A DNA stretch of 51,241 bases. Source: JBKQHQ01 sp052148715. Its GTDB lineage: Bacteria; Pseudomonadota; Alphaproteobacteria; Rhizobiales; Xanthobacteraceae. Positions 43,245 to 51,119 of the stretch are shown piece after piece. A program made the position numbers and the translations under genes. The first letter of the stretch is position 1. Every line of letters begins with the position of its first letter. The notes beneath the pieces are model-generated. The model was not told where the DNA came from and did not search any database. It saw only the letters and a program-made list of their open reading frames with translations. The stretch is taken from contig JBKQHQ010000177.1 in the NCBI GenBank assembly GCA_052148715.1, positions 1-51,241 of the forward strand, in the 5' to 3' direction.

Positions 43245-43481
43245 ATGGCGATCCCATTTGAATTCGGCTCGGCGCCGGAAAACGTCGAGCCTCCCCGTAA
43301 CCCGCTCCGATTCATCATCGGCCAGGACCGCAAGGGTCACTGGATCGTCCGCGAAACCCACGGTCTGGGCGGCGGCATCTTTGTTTCGCGTGAAGCGGCG
43401 CTCGACTACGCGGAGTTCGAAACCGATCACCGCCCTGGTGCCGTTCGCCTCGCGGCACAACCATTGGAGCTGGAGCTCTGA
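43245..43481 (+). CDS. small conserved Rhizobiales protein (GxWVVRExHG type)
   Basis: A 78-residue soluble protein: MAIPFEFGSAPENVEPPRNP, then LRFIIGQDRKGHWIVRETHG, then LGGGIFVSREAALDYAEFE. I recognise this as a small protein often found in Bradyrhizobium and relatives near stress or microaerobic genes, without assigned function. It shares the pattern F(I/V)G(Q/R)(D/N)R.G.W(I/V)V with the protein at 44039-44332. GCAACAAGCGAAAG precedes ATG 43245, a weak ribosome site. Confidence 0.78.
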   Translation: MAIPFEFGSAPENVEPPRNPLRFIIGQDRKGHWIVRETHGLGGGIFVSREAALDYAEFETDHRPGAVRLAAQPLELEL

Positions 43482-44038
43482 TATCGAGCGAGGTCAGATT
43501 ACCCCTGCGGACAGTTGCTATTGCGCTCAAAACCCCGTCGCAGCCGGACTATGGCGACGCCGAGCGCTCCGGTGTGCAGCAACGCTGGGCGAGCGGTGAG
43601 CTGCGTCGCCGTCGGGCACTAAAATCGTTCTTCGCTGGCTGCGCTTGGATGGAGCCGGAACTCCGGCCGCCGCCCGATCATCGAGGACCCGACATTGGTA
43701 TTGCCGCACGCGACCTTGGCGGTCGGGTTTGACTCAAGCCGCCGCGCGGAAACGGCCACACCGTTGTCGCAGGCGTTGTGGACCGCCACACAGCCAAGTA
43801 CCGATCATGCGGTCTGGCTCGGAAATATGCTCGCGGCCGCATATGAACTCGAGACGGAACGGCGGTGCCTCTTATAAGGGCGACATATACGGCGGTCGGC
43901 GGGCGCGCGATGATATCGGCCGTCGGCACCGTGGACGCTTATTCCGCCTTTACGAGAAGGTGCCAGCTCACCTCTCGAATTCCTATGTGCCTAAGCCCAC
44001 ACTTGCGACGTAATCAAAACGTTCGCTGCGGCGGTCGC
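43482..44038. other. 557-bp region between the two small proteins
   Basis: Several short frames cross this region but none has a ribosome site, family motif or convincing codon use. It contains AT-rich motifs CTTATAAGGGCGACATATA (43871-43889) and TTATTCCGCCTTTA (43939-43952), the latter repeated exactly at 45981-45994, plus GAATTCCTATG at 43977. These probably belong to the promoter of the next gene. Confidence 0.5.
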
Positions 44039-44332
44039 ATGCCTATGGACCAGAAATTGGGAGCCGATCGAGCGCAAGCGGCAGGGTCGGCCATGGCATT
44101 CTTCACGCGCCCGGATTGCACGATCTTGGACGACTCGATCCCGCTTTATTTCGTTGGGCGAAACAGAGCGGGCCTTTGGGTAGTGTGCGAGTGCGAGGGG
44201 CGCGCCCGGGGCTTCTTTCCGGATGAAACATCGGCGATGCGGTTCGCCAGGACGCAAACCGGCGTTTGCGGCTGCGCCGTGATGCTGATACCCGAAGGGC
44301 TCGACGTGGAGTCGGTTTCAAAAGCAGAGTGA
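44039..44332 (+). CDS. small conserved protein, relative of the 43245 gene
   Basis: A 97-residue protein with the core IPLYFVGRNRAGLWVVCECE, then GRARGFFPDETSAMRFART, then CGCAVMLIPEGLDVE. The core layout parallels the 43245 protein (FIIGQDRKGHWIVRETHG...GIFVSREAALDYAEFE). Start choices are ATG 44039, 44045 or 44093 (MAFFTRPDC), none with a strong ribosome site. The function is unknown; it may bind a small ligand or protein under low-oxygen or stress conditions. Confidence 0.72.
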   Translation: MPMDQKLGADRAQAAGSAMAFFTRPDCTILDDSIPLYFVGRNRAGLWVVCECEGRARGFFPDETSAMRFARTQTGVCGCAVMLIPEGLDVESVSKAE

Positions 44333-44346
44333 TGAGGGCATGGATC

Positions 44347-45636
44347 TCACGCGGGCTGGACAGGCTTGATCACGATCTTGTCAACTCGCCTGCCGTCCAT
44401 CTCGATGACCTGAAAATTCCAACCATTCCAGATGAATTGGTCGTCGACCTCGGGCACGTGGCCGAGCTGGGCAAGCACGAATCCCGCGAGAGTCACGAAA
44501 TCGCCCCGCGGCAAATGACCAAAGCCATGCATCTCCGTGAGATCGGCAATCGGCATCGAGGCGTCCATCAAGAGGGAGCCGTCCTCGCGCCGGGTTACCT
44601 TCGGTTCAGGAACCAAGTCGACGTCGGGTAAATCTCCGGCTACGGCCTCCAGCAAATCTGTGCGCGTCACGATACCCTGGATCGTGCCGTATTCATCCAC
44701 GACCAGGCTTGTATTGACTGGTGTCTTTCTGAAGAGGTCGAGCGTCCGCAAGATCGAGGCTCCCTCGGGCACGATCAAGGGAGGCTGCAATGCTTTTTCG
44801 ACGTCCACGGCGTGCCCATCGAGAGCCTGTTCTAGCAGATCCTGCTTGCGAACGATTCCGGCAATTTCGTCGATAGACCCCCGACTCACGACGAGCTGCG
44901 CGTAAGGGCAGTCGCGAATCGTTTTCACGATCGCTTCCTCCGGCTCGTCGAGGTCGACCCACACGACGAGGGGTCGCGGCGTCATGATCGTACGCACCGC
45001 CCTGTTCTCCAAATCGAGCACGCCTTCGACCATCTCGCGCTCGATCTTGTCGAGCGCACCGGATCGCTCTGCCGCCCGAACAAGGCTCTGAATGTCCTTG
45101 CCGGTCACCGGTCGCTCAAAACCCGGCCGAATCCCCAGACGGCGTATGACGAATCTCGCGGATGCATCGACAAAGTATCCAAATGGCGCTGCCGCCTTGG
45201 CGAAGAGGGCCAACGGTCGCGCGACGTGCAGCGCAATTAGCTCCGGATTTTTCAGGGCGATCTGCTTCGGCACGAGCTCGCCGATGATGAGAGTGAGATA
45301 AGTGACCACAACGACGACGATGCCGAGCGCCATCGGCTTGCCGTAGGGCGCGGTGATTGCGTAGAGATCGATCCATTCCTCAATTCGGTCGGCCAGTGCG
45401 TTGGCGCTCAACACGCCCGCTAGAATGCCGATCAAGGTCATTCCCATCTGCACGGCGGTGAGAAAGCAGCTGGGATCGGCGGCAAGCGTCGAGGCGAGCC
45501 GGGCATTGGCATTGCCTTCATTTGCCAGCTGTTCGAGCCGACTACGGCGCGACGACACGATCGCCATCTCCGACATGGCGAGAAAGCCATTGAACAAGAG
45601 AAGAAGGACCACAGCAATACATTCGAGCATTGTCAT
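44347..45636 (-). CDS. CNNM/CorC-type membrane protein with CBS pair (TlyC/HlyC-like)
   Basis: A 429-residue membrane protein. The N-terminal DUF21/CNNM domain (about 1-180) has three or four TM segments, with LIIGELVPKQIALKNPE as signature. Two CBS domains follow (about 200-335: MTPRPLVVWVDLDEPEEAIVKTI ... LVVDEYGTIQGIVTRTDLLEAV), and a CorC/HlyC C-terminal domain ends FQVIEMDGRRVDKIVI. Family members are linked to Mg2+/Co2+ efflux; the haemolysin label is historical. Start ATG 45636 or 45630. It points away from kdp operon 2 and converges with the small protein gene. Confidence 0.92.
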   Translation of the reverse strand: MTMLECIAVVLLLLFNGFLAMSEMAIVSSRRSRLEQLANEGNANARLASTLAADPSCFLTAVQMGMTLIGILAGVLSANALADRIEEWIDLYAITAPYGKPMALGIVVVVVTYLTLIIGELVPKQIALKNPELIALHVARPLALFAKAAAPFGYFVDASARFVIRRLGIRPGFERPVTGKDIQSLVRAAERSGALDKIEREMVEGVLDLENRAVRTIMTPRPLVVWVDLDEPEEAIVKTIRDCPYAQLVVSRGSIDEIAGIVRKQDLLEQALDGHAVDVEKALQPPLIVPEGASILRTLDLFRKTPVNTSLVVDEYGTIQGIVTRTDLLEAVAGDLPDVDLVPEPKVTRREDGSLLMDASMPIADLTEMHGFGHLPRGDFVTLAGFVLAQLGHVPEVDDQFIWNGWNFQVIEMDGRRVDKIVIKPVQPA

Positions 45637-46321
45637 TTCCCGTTCATTAGCCCGAGCCTGCAGTTGTTAACCTGCGGCTGCGCGCATGGTAGCGCAAGGA
45701 TGCTTTTTGTGCCGCGCGGATGAGAACGGTCCGCGTCACGTGCCGATAGTGCGCGGCGGCAGCTATATGCGGCGCCATCAAAGCGGATCAACCGGAGCCA
45801 AGTCCCGTTCCAAGTCAGCATGTCGACACGGGTTGAAATGCGCGCCCCGTGATCGACCTCTTCTAGGCTGTCATTTCACCCGGAACACTTCCAGCCGACG
45901 GTGCCTATTAAGCGTTTGCCGCTCACCCGATTGCTCAAGAGAGGGGCGTGCCGGTAGTCCGCTCCGTCCGTCGAGGCCCTTTATTCCGCCTTTATGCCTG
46001 TGCCATGTCCTCAACCTTGAAATTCTATTCAGACCGCCGAATATGGCCTGTATACACGGACCATTCGACGGTCGATCGTCAAAGCGGTGTAGAAGGCCCG
46101 AGATGATTATGGGGCAGTCGCAGTGGGGCGCAGTGCCAGCAAGGTCGGAGGAGGCGCGGCTCGGGGTTCCGCGCAGGACGCGAGACGTGCGATCGCGTGT
46201 TCATGCTAACGTGGGCTGCAACCAGAGTGCCCCAGCTTTGACTTGGGTCAATGTCCGGCGAGAGTGATGTTTAACCTGAAAATTCTTGCGAGCGGGAAAG
46301 ATCGCTGCGAGGGAGGCTGTG
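45637..46321. other. 685-bp regulatory region upstream of kdp operon 2
   Basis: No supportable gene; the 193-residue plus-strand frame 45686-46267 is Arg/Ser/Pro-rich and lacks family features. It contains TTATTCCGCCTTTA at 45981-45994, identical to 43939-43952, and a FixK/FNR-type box at 46238-46251. The promoters of the divergent CBS protein and kdp operon 2 must lie here. Confidence 0.6.
46238..46251 (+). promoter_or_regulatory. predicted FixK/FNR-type box of kdp operon 2
   Basis: TTGACTTGGGTCAA, a near-perfect TTGA-N6-TCAA palindrome. Its centre lies about 77 bp upstream of the TTG start of the micropeptide, close to the spacing seen for operon 1. A TTTAAC -10-like element follows at about the class II distance. 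Confidence 0.68.
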
Positions 46322-46459
46322 TTGGAAACTGCGCTGATGTTTCTGGTGCTGATAGGCTCGTTCGCTTTGGTCGGATTGCTCGTTCCCTTCTCGGAGAACG
46401 TTCTTCGCCCGGTCGGCGACACGGCCACCGCCGACCGTCGGGACAACGCGCAAGAATAG
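46322..46459 (+). CDS. 45-residue single-helix micropeptide heading kdp operon 2
   Basis: Read from TTG 46322: (M)ETALMFLVLIGSFALVGLL then VPFSENVLRP and a polar tail ending DNAQE. One TM helix. GAGGGAGG at 46309-46316 is five bases upstream. GTG 46319 and ATG 46337 are alternatives, but the TTG start gives a gap-free match to the operon 1 micropeptide (M6, I11, G12, F14, A15 and L16 identical). It precedes kdpF by 67 bp. Function unknown. Confidence 0.65.
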   Translation: METALMFLVLIGSFALVGLLVPFSENVLRPVGDTATADRRDNAQE

Positions 46460-46526
46460 CAGAATGAGGGTTTCCCGCGCGCCCATCGACATGGTCACAA
46501 CAAGCCGTGCGGCATAGGAACCGATC

Positions 46527-46610
46527 ATGGCCTTGTACGTCCTTTTGGCGATCGTCGTCGGGTTGGTGATTTATCTTTTCTATGCGGTGATCAACCCGGA
46601 AAAGTTCTGA
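46527..46610 (+). CDS. kdpF: KdpF small membrane subunit (operon 2)
   Basis: A 27-residue peptide MALYVLLAIVVGLVIYLFYA then VINPEKF: one TM helix with the NPEKF tail diagnostic of KdpF. AGGAA precedes ATG 46527, and kdpA follows after 15 bp. Confidence 0.92.
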   Translation: MALYVLLAIVVGLVIYLFYAVINPEKF

Positions 46611-46625
46611 TTGGCGGGATCGCTC

Positions 46626-48356
46626 ATGACATTCCAGGCTTGGCTGCAGATCGGACTGACGCTGCTGATCGGCGGGGCGGTCAGCATTCCCGTCGGCCGC
46701 TACCTCGCCCGGGTTGTGACCGACCGGAAAACCTTCCTGGATCCGATTTTTGACCCGTTTGACAACCTTCTCTATTTGCTGATCGGCTGGCGCGCCTGCA
46801 CCAAGCCGATGAACTGGAAGGCCTATACGGCGCATATGCTGGTGACGAACGCCATAATGGGCGCGATCATCTACCTGATTTTGGTCTTTCAGGACCATCT
46901 GCCGCTCAACCCGATGCAATTCGCCGGCGTGGAACCCATCCTCGCGTTCAACACGGCGATCAGCTTCATCACCAATACCGATTGGCAGGGTTATGGCGGT
47001 GAAACCACGCTCTCCAACTTCAGCCAGATGGCGGCCATCACCTTTCCAATGTTTACCTCCGCTACAACCGGCTTCGTGGTCGCCATGGCCTTCATCCGCG
47101 CTTTCGTCGTCAAGGACGGAGGCGCCAACCTTGGCAATTTCTATCGCGACCTCATTCGCTTCACCACCCGGGTGCTGATGCCAGCGGCCTTCGTGCTGGC
47201 GCTGGTCATGATCTGGCAAGGCACGCCGCAGACACTGGACGCCAGCGTGGCTGCCCACACCCTGCAGGGAGGCGAGCAGACCATCACGCTGGGGCCGGTC
47301 GCATCGCTTGAGACGATCAAGCACTTGGGCACGAATGGGGGAGGGTTCTTCAATGCCAATGCGGCGCACCCCTACGAGAACCCGACGCCCGTCTCGAGCG
47401 TCATACTGACCTTGTTGATGATCGTTCTGCCAAGCTCGATCGTGCTCTGCTTCGGCGAGATGATCGGCAACCGTCGGCAAGGCTGGGTGCTCTATGGCGT
47501 CATGGGTGCCATGGTGATCTTATTCTTGCCGATTGCCGTGGTCCCGGAACAAGCGGGAACGCCGACGCTTGCCAAGGCGGGCGTGGAGCTGTCGGCGACG
47601 TCAACGCAGCCGGGCGGCAATATGGAGGGCAAGGAAGTTCGGTTCGGCGTAGCCCAGAGCGGACTGTTCGCGAGCGTTACGACACTGTTCACGACCGGGA
47701 GCGTGAACGCCACGCACGACAGCTTCACTCCGCTGGGAGGCGCGGGAACGTTCGTGGGGATGATGCTGCAGTGCGTGTTCGGGGGAAAGGGCGTGGGCTT
47801 CCTCGCTGCGCTCGTCTACGGCATTGTCGCGGTTTTTGTCGCCGGCCTGATGGTCGGGCGCACACCCGAGTTCCTCGGGAAAAAGATAGAGAAGCCCGAG
47901 ATCATCCTGGTGTCGCTGGCGCTGCTGATCCATCCGCTGGTCATCCTGGCGCCTACCGGTTGGTCCGTGGTCGCACCCTATGGTCTGGCCTCGATGGGCA
48001 ATGCGGAAATGCATGGCTACTCCGAGGTGCTCTACGCATTCACCAGCTCGGCGGCGAACAATGGTTCGGCCTTCGCCGGGCTCAATGCCAACACGCCTTG
48101 GTACAATTTGGCGACTGCCTTCGTCATCCTGATCGGCCGTTATCCTCCGATCATCTTCATGATGGCGGTTGCCGGATCGGTGGCGGCGAAGCCTACGGTC
48201 GCGGTCACCGCCGGCACCTTGCGCACGGACACGGGCCTCTTTGCTGCGTTCTGGCTGGGCACCATCTTGGTGGTTGGCGCCCTGACTTTCGTTCCCGCGC
48301 TGGTATTGGGGCCGATCGCCGAGCATTTCGCCATGCAGCATCTGCTGGTGTTTTGA
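46626..48356 (+). CDS. kdpA: K+-transporting ATPase subunit A (operon 2)
   Basis: A 576-residue second KdpA. Pore loops are SFITNTDWQGYGGE, LGTNGGGFFNANAAHPYENP, THDSFTPLGGAG and FTSSAANNGSAFAGL. It differs from operon 1 KdpA in many places, for example LLIGWRACTKPMNWKAY and MLQCVFGGKGVGFL. It therefore seems a separate lineage, possibly acquired, rather than a fresh duplicate. ATG 46626 (MTFQAWLQIGLTL) follows GGCGGG; TTG 46611 is an alternative start. Confidence 0.95.
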   Translation: MTFQAWLQIGLTLLIGGAVSIPVGRYLARVVTDRKTFLDPIFDPFDNLLYLLIGWRACTKPMNWKAYTAHMLVTNAIMGAIIYLILVFQDHLPLNPMQFAGVEPILAFNTAISFITNTDWQGYGGETTLSNFSQMAAITFPMFTSATTGFVVAMAFIRAFVVKDGGANLGNFYRDLIRFTTRVLMPAAFVLALVMIWQGTPQTLDASVAAHTLQGGEQTITLGPVASLETIKHLGTNGGGFFNANAAHPYENPTPVSSVILTLLMIVLPSSIVLCFGEMIGNRRQGWVLYGVMGAMVILFLPIAVVPEQAGTPTLAKAGVELSATSTQPGGNMEGKEVRFGVAQSGLFASVTTLFTTGSVNATHDSFTPLGGAGTFVGMMLQCVFGGKGVGFLAALVYGIVAVFVAGLMVGRTPEFLGKKIEKPEIILVSLALLIHPLVILAPTGWSVVAPYGLASMGNAEMHGYSEVLYAFTSSAANNGSAFAGLNANTPWYNLATAFVILIGRYPPIIFMMAVAGSVAAKPTVAVTAGTLRTDTGLFAAFWLGTILVVGALTFVPALVLGPIAEHFAMQHLLVF

Positions 48357-48387
48357 TGGCGGATCAGGCGTCACCGCGTTCGTAGAA

Positions 48388-50487
48388 ATGCTTGATATGG
48401 AAGCGAATGCCGACACCCGCTCGAAGTCGTCGTCCCGGCGCGCTTCTCCCAAGGCACGGCGCGGCGCCACCTACGGAGCTGGACTGGTTGGGCAGGCGCT
48501 GATCGAGTCTCTAAGGAAGCTCGATCCTCGGGAGCAATTCCGTAACCCGGTGATGTTCGTCGTTTGGGTCGGCGCGCTCGTGACCGCGTGCCTGACCGTG
48601 GAGCCCGCACTCTTTGGTCCGTCGAGCGCCTCCTCCACCTACAACGGCGTGGTGACTCTCATCTTGTTGCTGACCGTATGGTTCGCAAATCTCGCGGAAT
48701 CACTTGCAGAAGGCCGGGGCAAGGCGCAAGCCGCGTTCCTGCGGCGGACTAAGAAAGAGTTGACGGCCAAGCGGGTGGGTCCGGAAGGTCATCTTGAAGA
48801 GGTCCCCGCGACGGCCTTGCGCAAGGGCGACGTTGTTCGCGTGGAGAAGGGCGAGATCATCCCGACTGACGCCGAAGTGGTCGACGGCACGGCATTCGTC
48901 GATGAATCGGCGATCACCGGCGAATCGGCTCCGGTGCTGAAGGAGGCTAACACCGACATGTTCTCGTCGGTCACGGCGGGGACGACCATCGTCTCGGATT
49001 GGCTGGTCGTCCGCGTCACCGCCGATCCGGGCGAGAGCTTCCTTGACCGCATGATTCACTTGGTGGAAGGCGCGAGGCGACAGAGGACTCCCAATGAGAT
49101 CGCCTTGACGGTCTTGCTTGCGATCTTGACTTTGATCTTCGTCATCGTGGTGGCCGCGATGGCGCCCGTGGCGTATTACCTGAAGGCGCCGATCAACGTC
49201 GCCGACCTCATTGCGCTGGTCGTTGCCCTGATTCCAACCACCATCGGCGCACTGTTATCTGCTATCGGCATCGCCGGCATCGATCGGATGGTGCGGTTCA
49301 ACGTGCTCGCCATGTCCGGAAGGGCGGTCGAGGCGGCGGGCGACGTGCAGACGTTGATCCTGGATAAGACCGGAACCATCACCATGGGCAACCGCCAGGC
49401 AACGAAATTCATCCCGTTGGGCGGATGCACCGAGCAACGATTGGCTCAGGCGGCGTTGGTAGCCTCGCATTTCGATTCGACCCCGGAGGGACGATCGGTC
49501 GTCACGTTCGCCCGGCGGCGGGGCGCCCAGGACGAGCCTCTGCTCGCGCACGCTCGCGGCTTGGATTTTTCCGCGGCGACCGGCATGAGCGGCACGGACT
49601 TGCCGGATGGGCGGAAAATTCGCAAAGGCGCCGTGGCAGCCGTTGTCCGGTACGTCGGTGAGACCTTTGGGACACCGGTGCCTGCCAACCTCCAGGCTGC
49701 CGTGGACAGCGTGGGAAGAGACGGGGCGACGCCTCTGGCGGTTGCCGACGGCGGCAACATCCTTGGCGTGATCGAATTGTCCGATGTGCTGAAGCCCGGC
49801 ATTCGCGAACGCGCCGCGCAATTGCGCGAGATGGGCATTCGCACCGTCATGGTCACCGGCGACAACCCCATCACCGCCGCAGCGATCGCCGCGCAGGCCG
49901 GCGTCGATGATTTTGTCGCGGAGGCCAAGCCGGAGGAAAAACTTCGGCTCATCCGTCTCGAACAGTCGCAAGGTCGGCTCGTGGCGATGACCGGAGACGG
50001 CACCAACGATGCGCCGGCGCTGGCTCAAGCGGATGTCGGCGTAGCCATGCATTCCGGAACTTCCGCCGCCAAGGAAGCCGCCAATCTGATCGACTTGGAT
50101 TCCGACCCGACCAAGCTCCTCGACATTGTCGACATCGGCAAAAGGATGCTGATAACCCGTGGGGCCTTGACGACGTTTTCGATCGCCAACGATGTCGCCA
50201 AGTACTTCGCCATTCTGCCCGGCATGTTCATGGTCGCGTTGCCGGGGCTCGCCGCATTGAACGTCATGGACTTGGCGAAACCGCAAAGTGCCATCCTCTC
50301 GGCGCTGATCTTCAACGCGCTGATTATTCCAGCACTCATTCCGCTGGCTCTGCGCGGCGTCCGGTTCAAACCAAAAAGTGCCGAGGACATGTTTCGCCGC
50401 AACTTGCTGGTCTATGGCCTGGGCGGGCTCATTGCCCCGTTCGTCGGGATCAAGCTGATCGACCTGTGCATTTCGGGGCTGCTTTAA
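48388..50487 (+). CDS. kdpB: K+-transporting P-type ATPase subunit B (operon 2)
   Basis: A 699-residue P-type ATPase with TGESAPV, DKTGTIT, MVTGDNPITAAAIA and TGDGTNDAPALAQADVGVAMHSGTSAA. All catalytic motifs are intact. The N-terminus is Ser/Arg-rich and longer than usual. ATG 48388 lacks a ribosome site and lies 31 bp after kdpA; no better upstream start is available, so translation may depend on coupling. Sequence differs from operon 1 KdpB throughout. Confidence 0.96.
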   Translation: MLDMEANADTRSKSSSRRASPKARRGATYGAGLVGQALIESLRKLDPREQFRNPVMFVVWVGALVTACLTVEPALFGPSSASSTYNGVVTLILLLTVWFANLAESLAEGRGKAQAAFLRRTKKELTAKRVGPEGHLEEVPATALRKGDVVRVEKGEIIPTDAEVVDGTAFVDESAITGESAPVLKEANTDMFSSVTAGTTIVSDWLVVRVTADPGESFLDRMIHLVEGARRQRTPNEIALTVLLAILTLIFVIVVAAMAPVAYYLKAPINVADLIALVVALIPTTIGALLSAIGIAGIDRMVRFNVLAMSGRAVEAAGDVQTLILDKTGTITMGNRQATKFIPLGGCTEQRLAQAALVASHFDSTPEGRSVVTFARRRGAQDEPLLAHARGLDFSAATGMSGTDLPDGRKIRKGAVAAVVRYVGETFGTPVPANLQAAVDSVGRDGATPLAVADGGNILGVIELSDVLKPGIRERAAQLREMGIRTVMVTGDNPITAAAIAAQAGVDDFVAEAKPEEKLRLIRLEQSQGRLVAMTGDGTNDAPALAQADVGVAMHSGTSAAKEAANLIDLDSDPTKLLDIVDIGKRMLITRGALTTFSIANDVAKYFAILPGMFMVALPGLAALNVMDLAKPQSAILSALIFNALIIPALIPLALRGVRFKPKSAEDMFRRNLLVYGLGGLIAPFVGIKLIDLCISGLL

Positions 50488-50498
50488 AGGATTGGTGC

Positions 50499-51119
50499 AT
50501 GTTGAATGTCACGATGACCGCGTTGCGCGCCTCCTTGGTCACCTGGTTGCTGTGCGGCCTCATCTATCCGCTGGTGCTGACCGGACTGGGCCAAGGCATA
50601 TTTCCGTCTCAGGCAAACGGCAGCCTCGAACACGGCCCGGACGGCACCATCATTGGTTCGCGACTGATCGGTCAGCAGTGGAACGGCCCCGCATGGTTTC
50701 ACGGGCGTCCGTCCGCGACAACCGATAGTGATCCAAGTGATCCGGCCAAGACGATGCCCGCTCCGTATAACGCGGCGAGCTCCGCCGGGTCCAACTTGGG
50801 TCCGACCAGCAGGAAGCTGATGGAGCGGATTGCCGACGATCGCAAGGCTCTCGAAGGTGCGCAGCCCGAGCTCGTGGGCCGTCCTTTGCCCTCCGATATG
50901 CTCACAACTTCGGCCTCCGGCCTGGATCCGGACATCAGCCCGGCTAATGCTGCCTTGCAGGTCGACCGCGTGGCACGCGCTCGCGGCGTGCCGGCGGAAG
51001 ATATCGCGATGGTGTTGAATCGACACATCACCGGCCGCAGTCTCGGAATTTTTGGCGAGCCGCGGGTGAATGTCTTGGCCTTGAACCTAGATTTGCAACG
51101 AGCCTATCCCAAACCCTAG
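50499..51119 (+). CDS. kdpC: K+-transporting ATPase subunit C (operon 2)
   Basis: A 206-residue KdpC with an N-terminal TM helix (LVTWLLCGLIYPLVLTGLGQGIF), FHGRPSATT, AGSNLGPTS and ITGRSLGIFGEPRVNVLALNLDL. The start MLNVTMTALRASL at 50499 has AAAGG upstream. The final residues LQRAYPKP are followed by TAG, of which TA is the probable target site and G the first base of an IS630-type element, so the stop may have been created or kept by the insertion. No kdpD or kdpE follows within the window. Confidence 0.95.
   Translation: MLNVTMTALRASLVTWLLCGLIYPLVLTGLGQGIFPSQANGSLEHGPDGTIIGSRLIGQQWNGPAWFHGRPSATTDSDPSDPAKTMPAPYNAASSAGSNLGPTSRKLMERIADDRKALEGAQPELVGRPLPSDMLTTSASGLDPDISPANAALQVDRVARARGVPAEDIAMVLNRHITGRSLGIFGEPRVNVLALNLDLQRAYPKP

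Noticed and set aside
44004..44018. TTGCGACGTAATCAA as a FixK-type box before the second small protein
   Set aside because: Spacing between TTG and CAA is nine, not eight, and the left half-site is degenerate.
45686..46267. 193-residue plus-strand open frame upstream of kdp operon 2
   Set aside because: Cys/Arg/Ser/Pro-rich without a ribosome site or family resemblance, and it spans the predicted FixK box; treated as intergenic.
48356..48384. Nine-codon frame overlapping the kdpA stop of operon 2 (MADQASPRS)
   Set aside because: Considered as a displaced kdpB N-terminus, but it is out of frame with kdpB and too short to support; may only aid coupling.
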